Source of the DNA: JAXMEQ01 sp046348225
GTDB lineage: Bacteria; Pseudomonadota; Gammaproteobacteria; Burkholderiales; Burkholderiaceae_C
NCBI GenBank assembly: GCA_046348225.1
Contig: JAXMEQ010000002.1
Span: 248,001-312,000 of the forward strand
Reading direction: 5' to 3'
DNA: 64,000 bases
A program made the position numbers and the translations under genes. The notes under the pieces are model-generated. The model was given only the letters and a program-made list of their open reading frames with translations. It searched no databases and was not told where the DNA came from. Shown in pieces: positions 7,355 to 17,052 of this stretch (position 1 is its first letter; every line of letters begins with the position of its first letter).

Positions 7355-9615
7355 CGGGAAGGCTCGCCCGTCATGGCCTCGGCCGGCACCGGGCCGCCAA
7401 AGCCGGGCACGGTGCCCGCGGGCGCTGTCGCGCCAAGGCCGCCGCCAGGCCCGGCCGTTGGCACCGGCAAGGGCTCCACCGGCACCACGACCGGCGGCAC
7501 ATCCGCCGGCGCGGCAAAGCGTGCCTGTGCATCGATCACGCGCGTGCGAAACGCCGCCTGGAACAGCTCGCCCACGATCGGTAGCGCGCTGCGCGCGCCC
7601 TGGCCGTAGCCGTCGCCCATGGTGATGCGTGCGTCATTGAAGCCGACCCAGGCCCCCACCACCAGCTGCGGATGCATCAGCATGAACCAGCCATCGGTGT
7701 TGTCTTGCGTGGTGCCGGTCTTGCCAGCCACGTCGGCCTGGATGCCATAGCGGTAACGGATCGCCGCGCCGGTGCCGCGGTCGATGGCGCCGCGCAGCAC
7801 GTCCAGCAGCGAGTCGGCTGCGGCGGGCGACAGCACCGGCTCGGGCTGCGGCGCATCAAACGCTTCCAGCACCTTGCCGCTGCGGTCTTCAATGCGCAGC
7901 ACCAGCACCGGCTCCAGGTAGTTGCCGCCATTGGCCAGGGTGCCGTAGGCCGCGACCATTTCCTTGAGCGTGACCGGGCTGGTGCCCAGCGCCAGCGCCA
8001 GCACCTCGTCCAGCTTGCTCTGGCGCACCCCCATGGCGCGGGCCAGCGCGGCCACCCGCTGCGGGCCCACGCGCTGCATGAGCTGCGCCGTGATGGTGTT
8101 CTTGGACTGGGCCAGGCCGTCGCGCAGCGTCATGGGCTGGTAGCTGGGCTCGCCGCCGTCCGTGGGGCGCCAGACCTGGCCGCCCCCCAGCGCAATTTCA
8201 ACCGGCTCGTCCATCAAGGTCTCGCGCGGGCTGATGCCCTGCTCGAACGCCGCACCATAGACAAACGGCTTGAAGGTGGAGCCCGGCTGGCGCCGCGCCT
8301 GCTGGACATGGTCGAACTGGTCGCGCAGAAAATCCCGGCTACCGACCCAGGCGCGGACCTGGCCCGTGCGTGGGTCCAGCGCCATCAGGCCGGCGGACAG
8401 GCGGGTCTTTTCTTCCCGCAGCGCCTTCATGGCGTCTGCATCCGCCGCCACGCGCTTGAGCGCCTGGGCGTCGTCCAGGCCCGCTTCCCGCGCCGCCTTG
8501 TAGGGCGCCGTTTCACGCAGTAGCGCCTGCACCAGCGGACGCCCTGGCGCAAAGCCCGCGCGCGGGCCCCATTGGCCATTGACCAGCCCCTGCAGCGCGT
8601 CGATCTGCCGCGCCACGGCCTGGTTGGCCTGCGACTGCAGCCGCGCGTCGATGGTGGTGCGCACCACCAGGCCGTCGGCATGGATGTCGTAGCCGTTGCG
8701 GTCGGCCCAGTCGATCAGCCAGCGGCGCAGGTGCCGCGCCAGGTGCGGCGCCGGGCCCTGCGGCTCGGTCTGGCGCTCGAAGTCGATCTTCAGCGGCCGC
8801 TTTTTCAGCGCTTCCAGCCGCTCGGCCGGCAACTTGTTGTGTTTGGCCATCTGGCCCAGCACGGTGTTGCGGCGCTGCACGGCGCGTGCCGGGTTGGTGA
8901 CGGGGTTGTAGTAGCTGGTGCCCTTGAGCATGCCAATCAGCGTGGCGCTTTCCAGCACGTCCAGCTTGCTGGCCGGCTTGTCGAAATAGGTGCGCGCCGC
9001 CATCTCGATGCCGTAGGCGTTGTAGAGGAACGGCACCGTGTTGAGGTACGTCTCGAGAATTTCGGGCTTGCTGTACACCGCCTCGATCTTCAGCGCGGTG
9101 ATGGCCTCTTTCAGCTTGCGCGTGAGGCTGACCGAGCGGCCGATTTCGTCCGGGTACAGGTTGCGCGCCAGCTGCTGGGTGATGGTGGAGCCGCCCTGCC
9201 GGTCGCCCGAGAGGGTGTACACCACCGCCGCCGCCGTGCGCCGCAGGTCAATGCCGTGGTGCTCGTAGAAGCGGTGGTCTTCGGTGGCGATCAGTGCCGC
9301 CACCACCTGCGGCGAGATGTCGGCCAGCTTGACCCAGTTGCGGTTGGCGCGGCGGAACGACGCCAGCTCCTTGCCGTCCACCGACATCAACACCGCCGGC
9401 TGCTCGGTCTTGGCCTTGCGGATGTCGCCAATGCCGGGCGTGAACGGGATCAGCAGCAGCACATAGAGCACCAACACGGCCGGCAGCAGCGCCACCGCCT
9501 TGAACGGGTGCACTTTGGCCCAGGCCCAGAACCGCAGCGCCTGGCCCCGCAGCCAACCGGCCTTTTGCACCACCCAGCGGGTGGCGTGCGCCACGGCAGA
9601 CGGCAGCGTGGCCAT
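7351..9615 (-). CDS. penicillin-binding protein 1A/1B, bifunctional class A
   Basis: A 754-residue inner-membrane enzyme that polymerises lipid II and cross-links peptidoglycan. A single membrane anchor spans about 39-57. The GT51 glycosyltransferase domain has the catalytic ATEDHRFYEHHG (Glu112) and GGSTITQQLARN (141-152). The transpeptidase domain has S446 in GSTFKP, SKN (504-506) and KTGT (632-635). A Pro/Ala-rich tail of about 50 residues follows. The start overlaps the stop of the small gene 9615-9869. The architecture resembles PBP1A/PbpC-type enzymes, and I do not assign a symbol. Confidence 0.93.
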   Translation of the reverse strand: MATLPSAVAHATRWVVQKAGWLRGQALRFWAWAKVHPFKAVALLPAVLVLYVLLLIPFTPGIGDIRKAKTEQPAVLMSVDGKELASFRRANRNWVKLADISPQVVAALIATEDHRFYEHHGIDLRRTAAAVVYTLSGDRQGGSTITQQLARNLYPDEIGRSVSLTRKLKEAITALKIEAVYSKPEILETYLNTVPFLYNAYGIEMAARTYFDKPASKLDVLESATLIGMLKGTSYYNPVTNPARAVQRRNTVLGQMAKHNKLPAERLEALKKRPLKIDFERQTEPQGPAPHLARHLRRWLIDWADRNGYDIHADGLVVRTTIDARLQSQANQAVARQIDALQGLVNGQWGPRAGFAPGRPLVQALLRETAPYKAAREAGLDDAQALKRVAADADAMKALREEKTRLSAGLMALDPRTGQVRAWVGSRDFLRDQFDHVQQARRQPGSTFKPFVYGAAFEQGISPRETLMDEPVEIALGGGQVWRPTDGGEPSYQPMTLRDGLAQSKNTITAQLMQRVGPQRVAALARAMGVRQSKLDEVLALALGTSPVTLKEMVAAYGTLANGGNYLEPVLVLRIEDRSGKVLEAFDAPQPEPVLSPAAADSLLDVLRGAIDRGTGAAIRYRYGIQADVAGKTGTTQDNTDGWFMLMHPQLVVGAWVGFNDARITMGDGYGQGARSALPIVGELFQAAFRTRVIDAQARFAAPADVPPVVVPVEPLPVPTAGPGGGLGATAPAGTVPGFGGPVPAEAMTGEPSR

Positions 9616-9869
9616 CAGTCGGGCACAAACCGGCTGTTGAACCGCGCCATGTCGGCGGCCAACTCGAACGTCACCAGCTGCCCGGCCTTGTTGTCGGCCA
9701 GCCGGTGGGCGGCGAACAGGCTGTACTTGCCCTTGAGGTCAAAGCTCGGCAGGTCGATCAGCGCGTAGGGGTAAGGCACAAACACTTCATGCTCGAACAG
9801 CGCCCGGTGGCGGTTGCGCGGCGAGGGAAAGAGCTTGTAGGTGTCGGTGGTGATTGCTTGTTCGGCCAT
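9615..9869 (-). CDS. small hypothetical protein upstream of the PBP gene
   Basis: An 84-residue soluble protein starting MAEQAITTDTYKLF, with no family I can name. It has a beta-rich middle (HEVFVPYPYALIDLPSFDLKG) and a helical end. Its stop codon shares a base with the PBP start (TGATG at 9613-9617), so both genes are translated together. I use 9869 because the extra upstream residues are encoded by the repeat element at 9928-9988. Role unknown. Confidence 0.65.
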   Translation of the reverse strand: MAEQAITTDTYKLFPSPRNRHRALFEHEVFVPYPYALIDLPSFDLKGKYSLFAAHRLADNKAGQLVTFELAADMARFNSRFVPD

Positions 9870-9927
9870 GAAACAGCGTGGCAGCGGCGGATGTGCGATG
9901 GTACGCCCTGCCCGGGCCTTGCGGGAT

Positions 9928-9988
9928 GCTATGAATTTCATAGCGCCTCACGCAATCTGCATGCGGGCTGGAGGCCGATTTGGCTCAA
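9928..9988 (+). repeat. ~60-bp interspersed repeat, copy A
   Basis: Starts with the imperfect hairpin GCTATGAATTTCATAGC (9928-9944), then CTCACGCA, a spacer, GCGGGCTGGAGGCC and a T-rich end. Copy A lies between the small PBP-linked gene and the AtuA gene. It is the first of eight copies with the same layout in this window: 9928, 14823, 19960, 36744, 39066 (inverted), 41108, 54518 (inverted) and 60933. Confidence 0.8.
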
Positions 9989-10031
9989 GCCCCGGGGCTG
10001 CTACAGTCAATTGCAGACACAAGGAACAGGC

Positions 10032-11375
10032 ATGGAGACATTGGCAGTGGGCTGCGGCGCCGGCTTTTCAGGCGACCGCGTGGACGCGGCAGCACCCGTG
10101 GTGCGCAGCCTCATCGCGCGCGGCGGCCCGGCCGCGCTGATGTTCGAGAACCTGGCCGAGCGCACGCTGGCCACCCAGCACCTGGCGCGCCGGGCCGACC
10201 CGCAGCTCGGCTACGAGCCGCTGCTGGTGCTGGAACTGCAACCGGTGCTGGCCGACTGCCTGGCGCACGGCATCACCATCGTCAGCAACTTTGGCGCCGC
10301 CAACCCCGAAGGCGCGGCCAGGCGCATCCAGCGGCTGGCGGCCGTTCTGGGCCTGCCGCGCCCGCGCATTGCCGTGGTGCGCGGCGACGACCTGTCTGAC
10401 GCTGCCGGCCGCGCCATCGTGCGCGACCACCTGGGCGACGCCTTTGACGAAGCGCGCTTTGTCTGTGCCAACGTGTACCAGGGCGCCTTTGAGATTGCCG
10501 AGGCCATCCGCGCCGGGGCGCAGATCGTGGTGACGGGCCGGGTGGCCGACCCGTCGCTGGCGCTGGGCCCGGCCATTGCCCACTTTGGCTGGCAGCGCGA
10601 CCAGTGGGACGCGCTGGCCGGCGCCACCATGGCCGGCCACCTGCTGGAGTGCGGCGCGCAGGTCACGGGCGGCTACTTTGCCGACCCGGGCGTGAAAGAC
10701 GTGCCCGGCCTGCACGACGTCGGTTTCCCGATTGCCGAGATCGCCGCCGACGGCAGCTGCGTGGTCAGCAAAGCCGCCCACACCGGCGGACTGGTGGACG
10801 AGCGCACCGTGAAGGAACAGCTGCTGTACGAGCTGCACGACCCGGCGGCCTACCTCACGCCCGACGTGGTGGCCGACATCACCCAGGCCACGGTGGCGCA
10901 GGTGGGGCCCGACCGCGTGCGCCTGGCCGGCGTGCGCGGCCACCCGCGCACCGGCACGCTGAAGGCCAACGTGTTTTTTGACGGCGGCTGGTTTGGCGAA
11001 GGCGAAATCTCCTACGCCGGCCCCAACGCCGAAGCCCGCGCCCGGCTGGCCATGGACGTGATGCAGCAGCGCCTGGGCGCCCTGCTGCCGCTGCGCTTTG
11101 ACCTGGTGGGCATCAGCAGCGTGTTTGGCGACGACGGCAACCGCTTGCTGGCGCAAACACCGGTGGGCCAGGCCACAGACGTCCGCCTGCGCGTGGCCGG
11201 CCAGCACCTGGAGCTGCCGGTGGTGGAGCGGCTGCTGCGCGAAGTGACGGCCCTGTGGACCTGCGGCCCCGCCGGCGGCGGCGGCGTGCGGGTGGCCAAA
11301 CGCCAGCGCCTGTCCACCCAGTCGTGCCTGATTGCGCGCGAACGGGTGCCGGCGTCGTTTGCATTCATCGACTGA
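10032..11375 (+). CDS. AtuA-type acyclic terpene utilisation / DUF1446 protein, large subunit
   Basis: A 447-residue cytoplasmic protein of the DUF1446/AtuA family. Visible family blocks are GCGAGFSGDR at the N-terminus, VSNFGAANPEGAA (about 88-100), IVVTGRVADPSLALGP, TGGYFADPG, and SKAAHTGG with the NVFFDGGWFGEGEISYAG region. AtuA proteins are genetically linked to acyclic terpene and branched acyl-CoA breakdown, but the reaction is not established. Gene spacing to the small AtuA-like C-terminal gene is 10 bp, so they form a two-gene unit. In other bacteria these two parts can be one polypeptide. Confidence 0.85.
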   Translation: METLAVGCGAGFSGDRVDAAAPVVRSLIARGGPAALMFENLAERTLATQHLARRADPQLGYEPLLVLELQPVLADCLAHGITIVSNFGAANPEGAARRIQRLAAVLGLPRPRIAVVRGDDLSDAAGRAIVRDHLGDAFDEARFVCANVYQGAFEIAEAIRAGAQIVVTGRVADPSLALGPAIAHFGWQRDQWDALAGATMAGHLLECGAQVTGGYFADPGVKDVPGLHDVGFPIAEIAADGSCVVSKAAHTGGLVDERTVKEQLLYELHDPAAYLTPDVVADITQATVAQVGPDRVRLAGVRGHPRTGTLKANVFFDGGWFGEGEISYAGPNAEARARLAMDVMQQRLGALLPLRFDLVGISSVFGDDGNRLLAQTPVGQATDVRLRVAGQHLELPVVERLLREVTALWTCGPAGGGGVRVAKRQRLSTQSCLIARERVPASFAFID

Positions 11376-11385
11376 AGGGCCCGCC

Positions 11386-11703
11386 ATGCACACCCAGACC
11401 CTGTACGACCTGGCCCACGCCCGCACCGGCGACAAGGGCAACCGCATCAACATCAGCGTGATTGCCCGCCGCGCCGAAGACTACCCGCTGCTGGTGGCGC
11501 AAGTGACTGAGCAGCGCGTGGCCGCCCACTTTGCCCACCGCCAGCCCAGCCGCGTCACGCGCTACCTGTTGCCCAACCTGGCCGCCATGAACTTTGTGAT
11601 CGACGACGTGCTGGACGGCGGCGTGAACGACTCACTGAACCTGGACATGCATGGCAAGGCGCTGTCGTTTCATTTGCTCACGCTCACGGTGGCGCAGCCC
11701 TGA
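11386..11703 (+). CDS. AtuA C-terminal-domain-like protein, small subunit
   Basis: A 105-residue protein that matches the domain found at the C-terminus of fused AtuA proteins: LYDLAHARTGDKGNRINISVIAR at the start, a middle YLLPNLAAMNFVIDDVLDGG and the end LNLDMHGKALSFHLL. It begins 10 bp after the large subunit stop and most likely forms a complex with it. The start at 11386 avoids overlapping the preceding gene. Function follows from the pair, not from this chain alone. Confidence 0.85.
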   Translation: MHTQTLYDLAHARTGDKGNRINISVIARRAEDYPLLVAQVTEQRVAAHFAHRQPSRVTRYLLPNLAAMNFVIDDVLDGGVNDSLNLDMHGKALSFHLLTLTVAQP

Positions 11704-11816
11704 ATCATTAGCGCGCCTATCGCCGCCATTGACAAAACCCACTGGCCCAAAATGCGGCTGGCGCCTAAAGTCATGGTCATCGTCAATCGCCAGCCCGTTA
11801 TCCATAGGAGATCGCT

Positions 11817-14003
<2,187 letters not shown>

Positions 14004-14110
14004 GGTCTCGCGTTTTCGGGGCGTCCCTGTCAAGATGGGGGCTGGCGCGGGGGAAACCTGCTCAACGCGCCAGCCCCAACCCACCCATAACGACCCGAAA
14101 GAGACACACC

Positions 14111-14794
14111 ATGCGCAAATTCACCCCTCTGGCCCTGGCCGCCACCGCCGTCGCCTTGCTGGCCGGCTGCAACAGCACGCCCCCGGCCGCGCCCACCGGG
14201 CCCATGAGCTTCTTCATCAGCAGCACCGGCAGCGGCAAGGGCGCTGACCTGGGCGGCCTGGCCGGGGCCGACGCCCTGTGCCAGCGCCTGGCCACCGCCG
14301 CCGGTGCCGGCGCCAAAACTTGGCGCGCCTACCTGAGCGCGCCCGGCGCCTTTGCCTCGGCCACCACGCCCGCCGTGCCCAGCGTGAACGCGCGCGACCG
14401 CATTGGCAACGGCCCCTGGTTCAACGCCAAGGGCGTGCTGATTGCGCGCGACCTGGCCCACCTGCACAACGGCAACAACATCAGCAAGGACACCGCGCTG
14501 GACGAAAAGGGCAACATCGTCAAAGGCCGGGGCGACACGCCCAACGAGCACGACATCCTGACCGGTAGCCGCGCCGACGGCACCGCCTTTGCCCCGCAGA
14601 CGGACACGACGTGCAAGGGCTGGACCAGCAGCACCGACGGCTCGGCCATCGTCGGCCACCACGACCGCATTGGCCCGCTGCCCGACAACTGGGCCAAGAG
14701 CTGGAACTTCAGCCACCAGTCGGCCGGCTGCAGCCAGGAGGCGCTGGTGCGCACCGGCGGCTCGGGCCGGCTGTATTGCTTTGCCGCGAACTGA
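14111..14794 (+). CDS. lipoprotein with lectin/endostatin-like fold
   Basis: A 227-residue predicted lipoprotein: a basic start MRKFTPLALAATAVALLAGC with the lipobox LAGC near residue 20, then a Thr/Pro linker. The exported domain runs FISSTGSGKGADLGGLAGADALCQ, then WRAYLS, GPWFN, HDILTGSRADGTA, C-x-GWTSS and WNFSHQSAGCS. This layout (a GADLGGLAGAD-like opening, paired cysteines, a GW core) is the C-type-lectin/endostatin-like domain of DUF1554-type and MopE-neighbour proteins. It should sit in the cell envelope; the ligand is unknown. It follows katG by 107 bp and is probably expressed separately. Confidence 0.75.
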   Translation: MRKFTPLALAATAVALLAGCNSTPPAAPTGPMSFFISSTGSGKGADLGGLAGADALCQRLATAAGAGAKTWRAYLSAPGAFASATTPAVPSVNARDRIGNGPWFNAKGVLIARDLAHLHNGNNISKDTALDEKGNIVKGRGDTPNEHDILTGSRADGTAFAPQTDTTCKGWTSSTDGSAIVGHHDRIGPLPDNWAKSWNFSHQSAGCSQEALVRTGGSGRLYCFAAN

Positions 14795-14822
14795 CACTGC
14801 CCCATCAGCCGCCTGCTGACCC

Positions 14823-14880
14823 GCTATTGTTTTGATAGCGGTTCACGCAGCGCCGGCGCGGGCTGCAGCCTGTTTTGGCG
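14823..14880 (+). repeat. ~60-bp interspersed repeat, copy B
   Basis: Hairpin GCTATTGTTTTGATAGC (14823-14839), then TTCACGCA, GCGGGCTGCAGCC and TGTTTTGG. It lies in the gap between the lipoprotein gene and the DUF4389 gene, 29 bp after the lipoprotein stop. Confidence 0.8.
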
Positions 14881-14951
14881 TGAAGCCCGCGCCAAATGCC
14901 CCCCGGAAAGTGCTAGATTGCGGATTCCACCGCAAGCAGGAGGCACAGACC

Positions 14952-15230
14952 ATGACCACCCCAACCCACCCCGTTGCCGTACCGCGCAGCCTGTTGACGC
15001 GCCTGCTGCAGATGATCTTGCTGGCCATTGCGTTCCAGATCGCCATCACCGTGCTGGGCGCGGTGGCGCTGGTGCAACTGGTGCTGGCCGCCTTTGCCGG
15101 TGGCAGCAACGCGCGGCTGCGCCAGTTTGGCCGCAGCCTGGGCCGCTACCTGGCGCAGATTGCCAGCTTTGAAACCTTTGCCAGCGAAGAGCTGCCCTTC
15201 CCGTTTGCGGAATGGCCGGCGGGGGATTGA
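14952..15230 (+). CDS. DUF4389 domain-containing membrane protein
   Basis: A 92-residue small inner-membrane protein. One strongly hydrophobic segment spans about 17-50 (LLQMILLAIAFQIAITVLGAVALVQLVLAAF), followed by the family end block RLRQFGRSLGRYLAQIASFETFASEELPFPF, which is the recognisable DUF4389 signature. Function is unknown. A purine-rich AGGAGG-like stretch precedes the ATG at 14952. Confidence 0.82.
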   Translation: MTTPTHPVAVPRSLLTRLLQMILLAIAFQIAITVLGAVALVQLVLAAFAGGSNARLRQFGRSLGRYLAQIASFETFASEELPFPFAEWPAGD

Positions 15231-15266
15231 GCGGCACGGCTGATCGCCAGGCCACCCGATCTGCGC

Positions 15267-15290
15267 TAAACTAGTCAGAAAACTAGTCAG
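15267..15290. promoter_or_regulatory. toxin-antitoxin operator: tandem AACTAGTCAG repeats
   Basis: Two identical 10-bp direct repeats AACTAGTCAG (15269-15278 and 15281-15290), one helical-turn-like period of 12 bp apart, lie 15 bp upstream of the antitoxin start. Each holds the palindrome ACTAGT. A -10-like TAAACT (15267-15272) overlaps the first copy, so a bound antitoxin complex would block the promoter. The ribosome-binding GGAGG follows directly. Confidence 0.65.
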
Positions 15291-15304
15291 ATTGGAGGTG
15301 CGCC

Positions 15305-15562
15305 ATGCAGCAGTGGCCCGTTCAAGACGCCAAGGCGCGTTTCAGTGAGTTTCTGGAGACCTGCCTCGCGCAGGGCCCGCAAATGGTGACCAAGCGCGGG
15401 GCTGAGGCCGCCGTGCTGGTGCCGGCGGATGAATGGCGTCGCCTGCAATCTGCCGCCCGCCCGTCGCTCAAGCAATTGCTGCTGGCCGACGAGGCCCGCG
15501 CTGAGTTGACCCTGCCCGCACGTGGCGCCGCCCGGCGCCGCCCGCCTTCGGCGGCCAACTAA
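15305..15562 (+). CDS. Phd/YefM-type antitoxin
   Basis: An 85-residue antitoxin of the Phd/YefM class. The N-terminal DNA-binding fold is MQQWPVQDAKARFSEFLETC, followed by PQMVTKRGAEAAVLVPADEWRRL, and a basic, disordered tail from about residue 50 should wrap the toxin. It neutralises the PIN toxin encoded 13 bp downstream and autoregulates by binding the tandem repeats upstream. Confidence 0.9.
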   Translation: MQQWPVQDAKARFSEFLETCLAQGPQMVTKRGAEAAVLVPADEWRRLQSAARPSLKQLLLADEARAELTLPARGAARRRPPSAAN

Positions 15563-15574
15563 CCCCTGCGCTGC

Positions 15575-15979
15575 ATGTACCTGCTGGACACCAACGTTGT
15601 GTCAGAGCTGCGCAAGCCACGCCCGCACGGCGCGGTGCTGACGTGGCTGCAGGCCCGCGACGATGCAGAACTGCACCTGTCTGCTGTGACGATTGGCGAA
15701 ATCCAGGCCGGCATCGAGCTGACGCGCCAGCAAGACGCGCCCAAGGCGCAAGCGATTGAAGCCTGGCTGGAACAAGTGGCCACCACCTGGAACGTGCTGC
15801 CCATGGACGCGCCCGCCTTCCGCGCCTGGGCGCGGCTGATGCACAGAAGGTCAGACACCGTGACCGAAGACGCCATGATCGCCGCCACCGCCCAGATACA
15901 CGGCCTGACAGTGGTGACCCGCAATGTGGCGGACTTCAAGCCTTTTGGTGTGGCGCTGCTGAACCCGTGTGAGGCCTGA
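15575..15979 (+). CDS. VapC/FitB-type PIN-domain toxin
   Basis: A 134-residue PIN-domain ribonuclease. The four acidic metal ligands are D5 (LLDTN), E42 (TIGEIQAG), D99 (TEDAMIAA) and D120 (NVADF). VapC toxins cleave tRNA or rRNA when free of antitoxin. The pair has the normal antitoxin-first order. It converges on the GST gene, leaving 10 bp between the two stops. Confidence 0.92.
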   Translation: MYLLDTNVVSELRKPRPHGAVLTWLQARDDAELHLSAVTIGEIQAGIELTRQQDAPKAQAIEAWLEQVATTWNVLPMDAPAFRAWARLMHRRSDTVTEDAMIAATAQIHGLTVVTRNVADFKPFGVALLNPCEA

Positions 15980-15989
15980 CGATAAGCCG

Positions 15990-16631
15990 CTACGTCAGCA
16001 GCAAGCGCATGCCCGGGTCGCCCTTGGCCATGGCGGCGATGTAAGCCGGGCGCTGGGCGATGCGCGCCAGGTAGGCCAGCGTGTGGAGATACGGGCTCAT
16101 GTCCCAGGGCTGGAAGTAGCGCATGGTGGTGAGCGTGAACACGTTCATGATGTCGGCCGCCGTGAACTCGCTGCCGGCCAGGTACGGCACCTCGGCCAGC
16201 CGCGCATCGACCATGGCCAGGGCTCGGTCTACCCGCTCGCGCGCGGACGCGGCCACCGGGTGGCCCTTGGCCGCCTCAATGCGGCCCAGCACCATATTGC
16301 GGCCCAGGTGCGGCTGCAGGTTGCCGTTGGCAAAGTGGAACCAGTACAGGTAGTTGGCAAAGTCAGCATGCTCCGGCGGCAGCGCCAGCCGGCCGCCGCC
16401 ATGCCGGGCAATGATGTACTGCACGATGGCGCCCGACTCGGCAATCTGCACATCGCCATCCGTCATCACCGGCGCCGTGCCGGCCGCGTGCAGGGCCCGC
16501 AGCTCGGGAGGGGCCAGGCGGGTGACCGGGTCGCGCGTGTAATGCTTGAGCGTGTAGGGAATGCCCAGCTCTTCGCAGAGCCAGACGACGCGCTCGGATT
16601 GAGAAATGCCTAGGTGGTGGATGGTGAGCAT
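15990..16631 (-). CDS. glutathione S-transferase family protein
   Basis: A 213-residue GST with an N-terminal thioredoxin-like domain: LTIHHLGISQSERVVWLCEELGIPY (Ser near position 12 as the likely glutathione-activating residue), then GTAPVM with the cis-Pro and AESGAIVQYI, and a helical C-terminal domain. The ATG at 16631 shares a base with the stop of the upstream GST remnant (TGATG); one codon upstream is a GTG at 16634. The gene appears intact. Substrate unknown. Confidence 0.88.
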   Translation of the reverse strand: MLTIHHLGISQSERVVWLCEELGIPYTLKHYTRDPVTRLAPPELRALHAAGTAPVMTDGDVQIAESGAIVQYIIARHGGGRLALPPEHADFANYLYWFHFANGNLQPHLGRNMVLGRIEAAKGHPVAASARERVDRALAMVDARLAEVPYLAGSEFTAADIMNVFTLTTMRYFQPWDMSPYLHTLAYLARIAQRPAYIAAMAKGDPGMRLLLT

Positions 16632-17008
16632 CACGGCAGTCTAACGTTGACTTTCCCGCACTCGGGGTCGATGCCGGTGGCCACAAACATCAGCCGTGAA
16701 TACATCAGCGACCGCTCTGTCGGCCTGTTGGCCGGCGCGAACGGGCCGGTCTTTTCAGCTAGGAACAGCAGGATGGCGTTGCGGTCGAATACCACCGCGT
16801 CGCCATCGACCAACGCAGGCGTCTCGGCGTTGGGTTTGATCGCCATGAACGCCGGTGAGTGATGCTCGCCCTTGCTCGTGTCGATGGGAATCAGGTCGTA
16901 GTGAAGGCTGGCCTCCTGAAGATAGAGGGCGACTTTCAGGGCGTTTGGGGAGGGAAGTAGTAGAGAGCGAGTATCGCCGTACTGATAAGGGCGAAGATGA
17001 AGAAACAA
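16631..17008 (-). pseudogene. degraded GST gene (N-terminal domain only)
   Basis: A 125-residue frame in which only the middle looks like a GST: SPNALKVALYLQEA, then DLIPIDTSKGEHHSPAFMAIKPNAETPALVDGD and AILLFLAEKTGPFAP form the thioredoxin-like domain of an Ure2/YfcG-type enzyme. The helical C-terminal domain is missing: after RLMFVATGIDPECG the frame ends in unrelated residues. The first 18 or so residues (MFLHLRPYQYGDTRSLL) are also not GST-like and lie in sequence of lower GC. This is consistent with truncation at both ends, the 5' end at the border of the foreign gene. The stop still couples to the intact GST downstream. Confidence 0.65.
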
Positions 17009-17052
17009 TCAGTTCTGCATGGCACCCCGCGCGGCGCTCACACAGAAATGAA

